Shown: one piece after another, positions 7,364 to 14,522 of the stretch
Numbering within the stretch: the stretch's first letter is position 1
Layout: every line of letters starts with the position of its first letter
Assembly: GCA_031549415.1 (NCBI GenBank)
Contig: JAVBPU010000005.1
Coordinates: 62,001-126,000, forward strand
Length of the DNA: 64,000 nucleotides
Reading direction: 5' to 3'
From: Limiplasma sp031549415
Lineage (GTDB): Bacteria > Bacillota > Clostridia > Christensenellales > Aristaeellaceae
The notes under the pieces: model-generated
Database searches by the model: none
Told to the model about the DNA's origin: nothing
Seen by the model: the letters and a program-made list of their open reading frames with translations, nothing else
Program-made: the position numbers and the translations under genes

Positions 7364-8227
7364 CTAGAACATGCTCATGTCGCTTTGGCCGCCCAGCCGC
7401 CGGTACACCCCGATGATGGCCGTGGTCACCGCCAGCAGCAGCACGGCCAGGGCCGCCGCCAGCGGGATGTTGCGGCTGGACACCAGCTTTTGGATCAGCC
7501 CGCCTGCCAACACGCTTTTGCTGCCGCCCAGCAAATCGCTGAGGAAGAAAAGCCCCATGGAGGGAATGAACACCAGCACGCAGCCCGCCAGCAGCCCGGG
7601 CAGGGTGAGGGGCACCGTGATGGTAAGGAAGGCTTGCAGGGGCCGGGCCCCCAGGTCCCGGGAGGCCTCCACCACGGAGAAGTCCAGCTTTTCCACGGCG
7701 GTGAAGGTGGGCAGAATCATGAAGGGAATCAGGGCGTACACCATGCCCAGCAGCACCGCGCCGTCGGTGTACAGCAGTTTCAAAGGCTCATCCGTCAGGC
7801 CCAGAAACCGCAGGAACTGATTCAGGGGGCCGCCCGCGATCAGCAGAATCCGCCAGCCGTAGATGCGAATGAGGGCGTTGGTCCAAAAGGGTACGATCAC
7901 CAGTAGCATCACAAGATTCCGGGCCTTAGGCAGCAGCCGCGCCATGAAATACCCGAAGGGATACCCCACCAGAATGCAGGTGGCCGTGGTGAGGAGGGCC
8001 AGCTCCAGGCTGCTGAGCAGCACTTTCAGATACTGGGGGGCAAAAAGGCGGGCGTAGTTGTCCAGGGTCAGCTGGGGCAATACCGTCATATTCGGGCCGG
8101 AGGTCCTCAGGGACAGGGCCAGGATGTACAGCAGGGCCACAAACACGAACACGATGGCCCACAGGTACATGGGAAGCTTTAAAAGCCTGGAAAAGCGCAG
8201 GTCCCGCTGATGGCTATCCATGGTCAT
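7364..8227 (-). CDS. potB: Polyamine ABC transporter permease PotB
   Basis: A 287-residue permease with six membrane helices. Its EAA loop is EASRDLGARPLQAFLTITVP (about 188-207). The VPFWTNALIRIYGWRILL segment is typical of PotB and distinguishes it from PotC. The ATG overlaps the potA stop codon by four bases (ATGA), showing tight translational coupling. It pairs with PotC in the membrane and binds two PotA subunits. Confidence 0.92.
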   Translation of the reverse strand: MTMDSHQRDLRFSRLLKLPMYLWAIVFVFVALLYILALSLRTSGPNMTVLPQLTLDNYARLFAPQYLKVLLSSLELALLTTATCILVGYPFGYFMARLLPKARNLVMLLVIVPFWTNALIRIYGWRILLIAGGPLNQFLRFLGLTDEPLKLLYTDGAVLLGMVYALIPFMILPTFTAVEKLDFSVVEASRDLGARPLQAFLTITVPLTLPGLLAGCVLVFIPSMGLFFLSDLLGGSKSVLAGGLIQKLVSSRNIPLAAALAVLLLAVTTAIIGVYRRLGGQSDMSMF

Positions 8228-9360
8228 GCCTCCTCCCGGGTACCGGCGGGGCCCAGGGGCACCACCGGGGCGTGGCGTACATCCCAGCCCACGCAGACCT
8301 GGCCGCCGATGGGGTACCGGTCCAGCTCCGCCGCCTGGGACACGGCCGTGAGGGTCAGCCGTTCCGACAGGGCGATGCGGGTGTGCTGCATGCCCCCGGC
8401 GTATTCCTTCGACAAAATCGTACCCGTCAGGGACAGGTCAAACTTGGGGGTGCTGCCGTAGAGCACCCGCTGGGGCCGGAGGCACAGGGCCAGCCCATCG
8501 CCCGGTTTTACGGGGAAAGAGCCGTCCGAAAGGGCGGGCAAATCCACTCCCTCCACGGTGAGGGTGAAGGGCTGGGGCGCGTCCGCCGCTGCTGTTTCGC
8601 AAGCGGTGACTTGGCCTTGCAGCAGGTTGCTCTGGCCGATGAACCCGGCCGCGAACAACGTTTTGGGATGCTCGTACACCTCTTCCGGGGTGCCGGTCTG
8701 CTCGATATGGCCGTCCCGCATGATCACGATGCGGGTGGACATATTCAGGGCCTCCTCCTGGTCGTGGGTGATGTACAAGAAGGTGATCCCCAGCTGCTGT
8801 TGCAGCTTTTTCAGCTCCTCTTGCATCTGCTGGCGCAGCTTTAAATCCAGCGCGCCCAAGGGCTCGTCCAGCAGCAGGATCTTGGGGCGGAGCACCAGGG
8901 CCCGGGCGATGGCCACCCGCTGCCGCTGCCCGCCGGAAAGCTGGGTGGGCATGCGCTTTTCATAGCCGCTGAGCTGCACCAAAGAAAGGGCCTCCGCCAC
9001 CCGCTGCTTTTGGGCGGACTTGTCCACCCGCCCAAGTTTTAACCCATAGGCGATGTTTTGAAACACATTCATATGGGGAAACAGGGCGTAGTTCTGAAAC
9101 ACCGTGTTCACGTTACGCTCCTCTGGGGGGTGGGCGGTGACATCCGTCTCCTCCAGAAATACCTGGCCCCGGGTGGGCCGCTCCAGCCCGGCGATGATGC
9201 GCAGGGTGGTGGTTTTGCCGCAGCCGCTGGGGCCCAGCAAGGTCAAAAATTCGCCGGGGTACACGTCCAAATGGATGCCGTGGAGCACCTCACCCTGGCC
9301 ATAGTCCTTGGCCAGGCCTACAAGGCGCAGGATGGGGGCGGGGGATTCTTCTGTGTTCAT
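8224..9360 (-). CDS. potA: Polyamine ABC transporter ATP-binding protein
   Basis: A 378-residue ATPase with Walker A (GPSGCGKTT), the Q-loop in FQNYALFPHM, ABC signature LSGGQRQRVA, Walker B ILLLDEP and switch His in THDQEEA. After about residue 240 comes a TOBE-type regulatory domain (LRPQRV, GTILSKEYAGG), as expected for PotA/MalK-like ATPases. I use the ATG at 9360, which overlaps the upstream arsR stop by four bases; longer in-frame extensions run through arsR and are artefacts. It powers the PotBC channel. Confidence 0.93.
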   Translation of the reverse strand: MNTEESPAPILRLVGLAKDYGQGEVLHGIHLDVYPGEFLTLLGPSGCGKTTTLRIIAGLERPTRGQVFLEETDVTAHPPEERNVNTVFQNYALFPHMNVFQNIAYGLKLGRVDKSAQKQRVAEALSLVQLSGYEKRMPTQLSGGQRQRVAIARALVLRPKILLLDEPLGALDLKLRQQMQEELKKLQQQLGITFLYITHDQEEALNMSTRIVIMRDGHIEQTGTPEEVYEHPKTLFAAGFIGQSNLLQGQVTACETAAADAPQPFTLTVEGVDLPALSDGSFPVKPGDGLALCLRPQRVLYGSTPKFDLSLTGTILSKEYAGGMQHTRIALSERLTLTAVSQAAELDRYPIGGQVCVGWDVRHAPVVPLGPAGTREEA

Positions 9361-9686
9361 GGCTGGCTCTCTCCTTGTGCCACACTTTGGAGGCATTCTT
9401 CCCGGTGATGGTAGGCCCGGCACAGGGCGGTGAGCAGGGCCTGGATGCTGGGCCAAAGCTGCTGGTTCACCGTATACAGCACTTGGGCCCCCTCCCGCCG
9501 GGCCAGCACCAGCTGGTTTTCCACCAGCTGCCGCATGTGGTAGCTGATGGTGGGCTGGGTACAGCAAAAGGCCTTTTGGATCTCGCAGGCGTTCATTTCC
9601 GCCTGGGACAGCATGCTCATGATATGCAGCCGCGTCTCATCGCACAGCGTTTTCAGCACGGGGATGGAGGCCTTGAAACAGTCCAT
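9357..9686 (-). CDS. ArsR-family repressor at the head of the pot operon
   Basis: A 109-residue winged-helix regulator. Residues 8-80 form the ArsR fold: LCDETRLHIMSMLSQ, then the recognition helix in CCTQPTISYHMRQLVENQLV and a wing with REGAQVLYTVN. It has several Cys and His residues (CEIQKAFCC, CRAYHHREEC), which hints at metal or thiol sensing, although the classical alpha-3 ELCVCD metal box is absent. The ATG at 9686 has an AGGAGG site. It overlaps potA by four bases, so it is the first gene of the transporter operon and probably represses it through the palindrome at 9721-9740. An ArsR repressor on a polyamine-type operon is not the usual arrangement. Confidence 0.88.
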   Translation of the reverse strand: MDCFKASIPVLKTLCDETRLHIMSMLSQAEMNACEIQKAFCCTQPTISYHMRQLVENQLVLARREGAQVLYTVNQQLWPSIQALLTALCRAYHHREECLQSVAQGESQP

Positions 9687-9720
9687 GGCGCTGGCCCTCC
9701 TTTGTGAAAAAAACCGCATT

Positions 9721-9740
9721 ACATAGAAAGATTTCTATGT
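9721..9740. promoter_or_regulatory. 20-base palindromic operator for the ArsR-family repressor
   Basis: ACATAGAAA and TTTCTATGT flank a two-base centre in perfect dyad symmetry. It lies about ten bases downstream of the -10 box, over the expected transcription start region. A partial copy (AACATAGAG) occurs in the promoter spacer at about 9763-9772. Binding by the ArsR protein is inferred from position. Confidence 0.65.
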
Positions 9741-9751
9741 GCTACGGCTTC

Positions 9752-9781
9752 ATTGTACTTCTAAACATAGAGAGTTGTCAA
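9752..9781 (-). promoter_or_regulatory. Sigma-A promoter of the arsR-potABCD operon
   Basis: On the minus strand a perfect TTGACA (9776-9781) is 18 bases from TACAAT (9752-9757). It is about 65 bases upstream of the arsR start codon. Confidence 0.8.
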
Positions 9782-9867
9782 TATGGTTTCACACGTTCTT
9801 TTTCAGAAAATAACGGATATTGCGTCACAAGGCACGCGCTGCCGCCCTCTTTTCTGGTTTTCCCGGT

Positions 9868-10221
9868 TCACTCTTCGTTTTGAAAGGGCAGCGCCATATG
9901 GTTGGTGCCATCATCCCACAATTTGTCCAGGCGGTAGAACTCCCGCTCCTCGGTATGGAAGATATGTACTAGCACATGGCCATAATCCAGCACGATCCAG
10001 CGCCCCTCCTGCTGGCCGTCCTTGCGCAGGGGGAAAACTTTCCCGGCGGCCAGGGCATCCTCCAGGTTGTCGGCCAGGGTTTTGACCTGCAAAGCGCTGC
10101 GGCCATTGCAGATCACCATGCACTCGGTGATGATGGTCAGATGGCTTACATCCAGGGCCACGATCTGCTGGGCCTTTTTTTCATAGAGGGTGGTGGTGAT
10201 CCGTTGGACCAAATCAGTCAT
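9868..10221 (-). CDS. rsfS: Ribosomal silencing factor RsfS (Iojap family)
   Basis: A 117-residue protein of normal length for RsfS, which binds ribosomal protein L14 and blocks subunit joining when nutrients are short. Family motifs are clear: IVALDVSHLTIITECMVICN in the first half, then EGRWIVLDYGHVLVHIFH and EEREFYRLDKLWDD at the end. It overlaps the end of the nadD-yqeK gene by eight bases, matching the common nadD-yqeK-rsfS order. No terminator is obvious after it. Confidence 0.95.
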   Translation of the reverse strand: MTDLVQRITTTLYEKKAQQIVALDVSHLTIITECMVICNGRSALQVKTLADNLEDALAAGKVFPLRKDGQQEGRWIVLDYGHVLVHIFHTEEREFYRLDKLWDDGTNHMALPFQNEE

Positions 10222-11446
10222 TGCTTTCGCTCCTTTTGCTATGTTGCGGGGACAGGCGGCTGAGCCAGTTCGCCACCCGCTGGGTGGAAGGATGGGCCGG
10301 GGTCTTTTGGGCGGCTACGTATTCCAGGGTGGAATCAAGCATGCGCTTCATGGCGGCGATGAGGTCCGTTTCCGACAGCCGCCGCACCTCTTCCAGCGCC
10401 GGATACTGGTTGCGGGAAGGCTCCGTTTTGTCCGCCAGGTACAGCACCATGTCTAGGGGTAGCATGCCCACTTTCCCCGTGGTATGGCAGCGGATGGCGG
10501 AGAGAATATTGGGGTCCGTGACGCCGTAATGGGCCTCCGCCAGCACAGCGCTGACCGGACCGTGCAGCAGGTTTTGGCTGGCCAGGGTCTCCCGGTCCAG
10601 CAGCAGGCGGTGCTCCTTGGCCAGCTGTTGCAGCTGCGAAAGGGGCATGCATTTGGCGCAGTCGTGGAGCAGGCCCGCCATTTCGGCGGGTTCCGGGTCC
10701 AGGTCATGAAGCTGGGCCAGCTTGCGGGCGGTATAGGCCACCAGCAGGGAATGCAGCAAGCGCCTGTCCGAGAGCAGGCCGGAAAGCAGCGGGTACAGGG
10801 CCGCGGCCCCCTTGGGGGTGGCCTTCACGCCATACAGCCCCATGATGCGAATGTACTCCATCACCTGGGGGGCCAGGCTTTCCGGCTCCACCCCAGCGGC
10901 CAGGTCCTCCCGGATAGCGGTGGCGGAGATGTCGACGGGCGGCAGGGACAAAAAGGTGAACCGCGCCCCCCGGCGCTCCAGCTGCGGCACCAGGGGATGG
11001 GCGCTGGCGTTTGAGGTTTCCCGGCAGCAGACCAGGAAACGGCAGAGGGGGAACACTTCGTCGGGCTTGTACCAATTGGGCAGGTCCAGCAAAGTGTCCT
11101 CGCCGATAAGGTAGCAAAGCTCTGCGGCGGGATACTGTTCCTTCAGCAGCCGCAGGGTGTCCAGGGTGTAGATGAGCCCGGTCCGGTCCAGCTCCATGCG
11201 GCTGACTTCAAAGCCGGGCTGGCCCAAAATGGCCAAGCGGGTCATTTCCAGGCGGTGCTCCGCCGACGCCAGGCCCCGGTGCTTATGGGGCGGATGGCCC
11301 GTGGGCAAAAACAGCACGCGGCTGAGACGGGCTTCCGCCAGGGCGCAGCGGGCCAGGTCCACATGCCGTCGGTGGATGGGGTTGAAGCTGCCGCCCAGGA
11401 TGCCGATGCTCTCAGCCTTCTTGGCGGCTCCATTTGCCTTGCCCAT
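10214..11446 (-). CDS. nadD-yqeK: Fused nicotinate-nucleotide adenylyltransferase / YqeK HD hydrolase
   Basis: A 410-residue fusion. The N-terminal half (about 12-205) is NadD: GILGGSFNPIHRRH with the nucleotidyltransferase HxGH-like site, then ISATAIRED. It makes nicotinic acid adenine dinucleotide in NAD synthesis. The C-terminal half (about 215-400) is a YqeK-type HD-domain hydrolase with LLHDCAKCMPL as the HD pair, HGPVSA and a late DKTEPSR motif; YqeK proteins cleave Ap4A symmetrically. In many Firmicutes these are two adjacent genes; here they are one frame with no internal stop. I use the ATG at 11446 behind AAAGGGG rather than the upstream TTG. rsfS follows with an overlap. Confidence 0.93.
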   Translation of the reverse strand: MGKANGAAKKAESIGILGGSFNPIHRRHVDLARCALAEARLSRVLFLPTGHPPHKHRGLASAEHRLEMTRLAILGQPGFEVSRMELDRTGLIYTLDTLRLLKEQYPAAELCYLIGEDTLLDLPNWYKPDEVFPLCRFLVCCRETSNASAHPLVPQLERRGARFTFLSLPPVDISATAIREDLAAGVEPESLAPQVMEYIRIMGLYGVKATPKGAAALYPLLSGLLSDRRLLHSLLVAYTARKLAQLHDLDPEPAEMAGLLHDCAKCMPLSQLQQLAKEHRLLLDRETLASQNLLHGPVSAVLAEAHYGVTDPNILSAIRCHTTGKVGMLPLDMVLYLADKTEPSRNQYPALEEVRRLSETDLIAAMKRMLDSTLEYVAAQKTPAHPSTQRVANWLSRLSPQHSKRSESND

Positions 11447-11491
11447 GGGGCCCACCCCTTTCCGCGCTTTTTGCAATCAATACAGTATACT

Positions 11492-11522
11492 AAAAAAACC
11501 TTCAAAGGGGAAGGCTTTTTTT
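11492..11522. terminator. Small bidirectional terminator-like hairpin
   Basis: CCTTC and GAAGG form a short stem with a six-base loop, flanked by A7 on the left and T7 on the right, so either strand has a U-tract. It lies between two divergent genes and may stop antisense transcription. Confidence 0.4.
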
Positions 11523-11552
11523 AGATAAGGCGGGAAAAAAGGAGGGATCTAG

Positions 11553-12389
11553 ATGGAGGCCTACCGGCACAAAACGCCCCTGGCCACGGCGGCCAACAGG
11601 CTCTTATTGCGCCTACTGGTGGTGGGGGCGGGGGTTTTTTGGTTTGTGATGCTCTGGGGCTTGACCTTGCCCGCCCTGACGGCGGGGTTCGCCTTTGGCT
11701 GCCTGCTGTGGCTGTCGGTGCGGCGGTTTGAGGCCATGTCCATCCAGCGGAAGGAAGCGCAGCTTCGACGGGCCATTGGCGGAGAAATGGCGGTGGATCG
11801 CCTGTTGCTGCTGCCGGACCGCCATGGGGCCTTCCAGGCGGCGCTTTGGCTGGCCCAAAAGGCCCCGCTGGAGATGCAGCGGACCACCCCCGGCGGCGTG
11901 CTGTGCCGCCACCGGCAGGAGCCATTGCTGGTGCGGCTCATCGCCCAGCACAAGAGCCTTCCGGTGACGGTGCAGCAGGTGATCGACGCCCAGAAGGAGG
12001 CCATGGCGGCCAAGGCACAGCGGTTGGTGCTTTGCTGTACCACCACCGTCAGCAAAGAGGGGGTGGCCTACGCGGAGACCGCCGCGCCGCCCATTAAGCT
12101 GCTGACCCGGGAGGAGCTGGTGCGCCTGGCGGGCCAGTATCATCCCGCCACGGACGAGGAACTGCAGGGCCTGGGGGCCAGGAAGGGAAAACGCCTGGGC
12201 TGGCGGCGTTGGGCAGACCATGTCCTTGCCCCGGGCCGAGCCAGGGGCTATTTCCTCTATGGGCTGGGGCTGACGGTACTGGCGCTGGTGACGGGCTTTG
12301 CCTACTATCCCATTCCGGCGGTGATCTGCCTGGGGCTTTGCATCGCCTGCCGCTGCTACCGGCCGCAAAAGGAAGAGGGGTACCTATGA
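11553..12389 (+). CDS. Membrane protein with an Mrr-like central domain, function unknown
   Basis: I do not recognise a named family. The 278-residue protein has a pair of membrane helices at about 17-56, a soluble region at about 60-225 and another pair of helices at about 232-266. The middle part, especially RLVLCCTTTVSKEGVAYAET followed by IKLLTREELVRLAG (about 157-194), resembles the end of Mrr-type restriction-endonuclease-like domains, in which a beta-strand, a Ser-Lys-Glu helix start and a Leu-rich Glu-Glu helix recur. I cannot identify an intact PD-(D/E)xK catalytic set, so it may be a non-catalytic relative. The start has a strong GGAGG site. The gene converges on the cysteine desulfurase gene. 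Function unknown. Confidence 0.7.
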   Translation: MEAYRHKTPLATAANRLLLRLLVVGAGVFWFVMLWGLTLPALTAGFAFGCLLWLSVRRFEAMSIQRKEAQLRRAIGGEMAVDRLLLLPDRHGAFQAALWLAQKAPLEMQRTTPGGVLCRHRQEPLLVRLIAQHKSLPVTVQQVIDAQKEAMAAKAQRLVLCCTTTVSKEGVAYAETAAPPIKLLTREELVRLAGQYHPATDEELQGLGARKGKRLGWRRWADHVLAPGRARGYFLYGLGLTVLALVTGFAYYPIPAVICLGLCIACRCYRPQKEEGYL

Positions 12390-12439
12390 GGTGCCTTCCG
12401 CTCTTTCAGGCGGCGCTTGGAAGAGCGGCAAAAGGGGCG

Positions 12440-13582
12440 CTACCTTCCCCCCTCCCGCAGGATGCGGCCCACGGCGGCGGCGAAGCGGTCCATTTCCATT
12501 TCAGTATTGTAAATACCCACGCTGGCCCGGCAGGCCCCGCTTTCCAAAGTGCCCAGCCACTGGTGCATGGCCGGGGCGCAATGCAGCCCCGCGCGGATGG
12601 CAAAGCCTTCCTGGGACAGGGCGTCCGCCATGGCCCCGCTGTCCATGCCCTGGGGCACAAAGCTGACCACACCCACCTTGGGCGCGGAGGCGTCCCCCAG
12701 GAGACGGATGCCGCGAATGTTGCCCAGCTGTTCCCTCAGGCGCTCTGCCAGGCCGTGCTCGTAGGCCTCAATCTCCTGCCGGTGCTGGAAGGCGAACCGG
12801 GCCCCCACCAACAGTCCCGCCAAACCGGGCAGGTTGGCGGTGCCGCTTTCGTAGCGGTCCGGCGCGTGGGCGGGCTGGAGCAGGCTTTCGCTCTGGGAGC
12901 CGGTACCCCCGCTGACCAGGGGCCGGGGCAGCATGCCCTTGCCCAGCAATAGCACACCGGTGCCGTGAGGCCCCAGCAGGCCTTTATGCCCGGGCATGGC
13001 CACCATGTCCGCCCCCAGGGCTTCCGGGGCGGCATCCAGCACCCCAGCGGTCTGGGCCGCGTCCACCAGCAGGGGGACGCCTGCCGCCCGCAGGGGTTTC
13101 GCTAGCTCGGCCATGGGCTGGATGACCCCGGTCACATTGCTGGCATGGCACAGCACGCACAGGGCCGTTTTGGGTGTGATGGCGGCGCGGAGGGCCTCCG
13201 GGGACAGCAGGCCCCGGCCCCCGGGCATCACCGGGCGTACCTTGATCAGCCCCTGCTGCTCGTACCCTTTGAGGACCCGCATAACCGCATTGTGCTCCCC
13301 GTGGGAGCAAAGTACCTCGTCCCCCTCAAAGAGCAGGCCGCGGATGGCAATGTTCAGCGCCTCGGTGCAGTTGCTGGTGAACACCACCTGCTCCGGACCG
13401 GCTAGTCGAAAATGCCGCGCCAGCAGTTCCCGGCAGTTTTCAATCACCCGGCCCCCGCACAGGCTGAGCCGGTGCCCCGCCCGCCCCGGATTGCCGCCAA
13501 TGCGCGTCAGCGTTCCCGCCATGGCCCGGGCCACCATAGGCGGCTTGGGAAAGGTCGTGGCGGCGTTATCCAAATAGATCAT
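12440..13582 (-). CDS. Cysteine desulfurase-family PLP enzyme (EF2568 type)
   Basis: A 380-residue fold-type I aminotransferase class V enzyme that takes sulfur or selenium from (seleno)cysteine as a Cys persulfide/selenide. It starts MIYLDNAATTFPKP and shows SNCTEALN, HASNVTG, the PLP Asp in LLVDAAQTAG, the PLP-binding Lys in MPGHKGLLGP and the catalytic Cys in RAGLHCAP. The shape matches the TIGR01977 subgroup (E. faecalis EF2568), which published comparative work ties to selenium-dependent molybdenum hydroxylases, rather than IscS or SufS. The ATG at 13582 has a GGGAG site; longer in-frame extensions run over the promoter region. It is divergent from the DUF3343 gene, a frequent partner of this subgroup. 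Confidence 0.88.
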   Translation of the reverse strand: MIYLDNAATTFPKPPMVARAMAGTLTRIGGNPGRAGHRLSLCGGRVIENCRELLARHFRLAGPEQVVFTSNCTEALNIAIRGLLFEGDEVLCSHGEHNAVMRVLKGYEQQGLIKVRPVMPGGRGLLSPEALRAAITPKTALCVLCHASNVTGVIQPMAELAKPLRAAGVPLLVDAAQTAGVLDAAPEALGADMVAMPGHKGLLGPHGTGVLLLGKGMLPRPLVSGGTGSQSESLLQPAHAPDRYESGTANLPGLAGLLVGARFAFQHRQEIEAYEHGLAERLREQLGNIRGIRLLGDASAPKVGVVSFVPQGMDSGAMADALSQEGFAIRAGLHCAPAMHQWLGTLESGACRASVGIYNTEMEMDRFAAAVGRILREGGR

Positions 13583-13676
13583 ACGGGCTCTCCCTTCCGT
13601 TCGCGGGAATGGGTATATGGCACCTTCCCGGAGGACTGCCGTATACTGTATGAGGAAGGAAGGGGGAAATGAACCC

Positions 13677-13943
13677 ATGAATGAGGTTTTTGGCATTGCA
13701 TCTTTCCGTTCGCGCCAGCAGGTGATGAAGTTTGAAAATGTTCTTCGCCGGGAGGGCGCGCGCGTTTCGATTATCACCACGCCCCGGGATGTGGCCGTGG
13801 GCTGCGGGCTCAGCATCCGCTTTGACCTGGGCGAGTACGACCTGGTGGCCGACGCCTACCGGCGCTATAAGCCCACCAATTTAATCGGCTTTTACCAGGT
13901 GGAGCGGGATGGAAACCGCATGAGCAGCAGGCCCATTGGGTGA
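13677..13943 (+). CDS. DUF3343 putative Se/S carrier-like protein
   Basis: An 88-residue protein of normal DUF3343 length: IASFRSRQQVMKFENVLRRE, then ITTPRDVAVGCGLSIRF with the conserved Cys, and a C-terminal region with IGFYQV. The family has been proposed to carry selenium or sulfur and often neighbours the EF2568-type cysteine desulfurase, as here in divergent orientation. The ATG at 13677 follows an AGGGGG site; a TATACT box at 13642-13647 may be its -10 element. Function is by association only. Confidence 0.85.
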   Translation: MNEVFGIASFRSRQQVMKFENVLRREGARVSIITTPRDVAVGCGLSIRFDLGEYDLVADAYRRYKPTNLIGFYQVERDGNRMSSRPIG

Positions 13944-14107
13944 GGAAGAGACGACTCTCCGCTCAACAACACGACAACTTTGCGGCCTTTTTGCCAGCCG
14001 CCTGCGTCGCCGTCGCTCACCGTGCGGCTGGCTGCGCCGTGCTTCGGCTCCTTGTCGGCCAACAAAAATCCTCGCAATAGTATGGGGCCGGGGCAGAATT
14101 GGCATAG
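13944..14107. other. GC-rich structured intergenic segment
   Basis: No open frame here looks real. The segment folds readily: CCAGCCGC at about 13992 and GCGGCTGG at about 14023 pair across a 21-base loop; GCCG-CGGC and GAGA-TCTC hairpins also occur. It ends in the strong terminator at 14108-14139. It could be the 3' UTR of the DUF3343 gene, a small RNA, or a member of a dispersed repeat family. I find no second copy in this window. Confidence 0.35.
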
Positions 14108-14139
14108 ACCGCCGACAAAGGAACCGTCGGCGGTTTTTC
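14108..14139 (+). terminator. Terminator downstream of the DUF3343 gene
   Basis: ACCGCCGAC and GTCGGCGGT form a perfect nine-pair stem with a nine-base loop, followed by TTTTCTTTC. It also has an AAAAA run on its left, so it may work in both directions. Confidence 0.85.
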
Positions 14140-14145
14140 TTTCAT

Positions 14146-14178
14146 AAAAAAGCAAGAGCGCCCTTTCCTGGGCGCTCT
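14146..14178 (-). terminator. Terminator of the barnase-barstar operon
   Basis: AGAGCGCCC and GGGCGCTCT pair with a six-base loop; read leftward the stem is followed by TGCTTTTTTATG. It lies about 50 bases after the barstar stop codon. Confidence 0.85.
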
Positions 14179-14226
14179 CGTTTTCATTCTCTATGGTGCC
14201 TTTGGGGCAGGATAGTTTTTTTCAGG

Positions 14227-14505
14227 TCACCCCACCGCTTCAAAAGCCACGGCCAAATTGTAGTTTTCCCGGGCGGCGTCCTCAAAGACGATCAGCAGCC
14301 GGGGCAAATAGTCCACCATTTTGCCCTGGGGATTGGCGGAATACCGCAGGGTGACGGAAAGGGGCTCCGTGCTGCTGGACAGCTCATCATAGAGGGCATC
14401 CAGGTTGGCGCCGTAGTAAAAGGGGAAATCCAACTGCTCTTTCAGGTACCGGTGCAGCGAAATTTTTTCCTCAAAAGGCGTGATGTCCAATGTGATTTCC
14501 TTCAT
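14227..14505 (-). CDS. Barstar-family ribonuclease inhibitor
   Basis: A 92-residue protein of standard barstar length. It has the barstar fold order: LDITPFEEKISLHRYLKEQL, then FPFYYGANLDALYDEL, the inhibitor helix that plugs the barnase active site, and a closing VFEDAAREN. It is the cytosolic antidote to the secreted ribonuclease encoded just upstream. I use the ATG at 14505, because the GGAGGAG ribosome-binding site overlaps the barnase stop codon nine bases before it. The 4-20 base gaps between the three genes of this unit indicate co-transcription from the promoter at 16348-16376. One inhibitor serves a two-domain nuclease. Confidence 0.92.
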   Translation of the reverse strand: MKEITLDITPFEEKISLHRYLKEQLDFPFYYGANLDALYDELSSSTEPLSVTLRYSANPQGKMVDYLPRLLIVFEDAARENYNLAVAFEAVG

Positions 14506-14522
14506 GATGACCGTCTCCTCCA

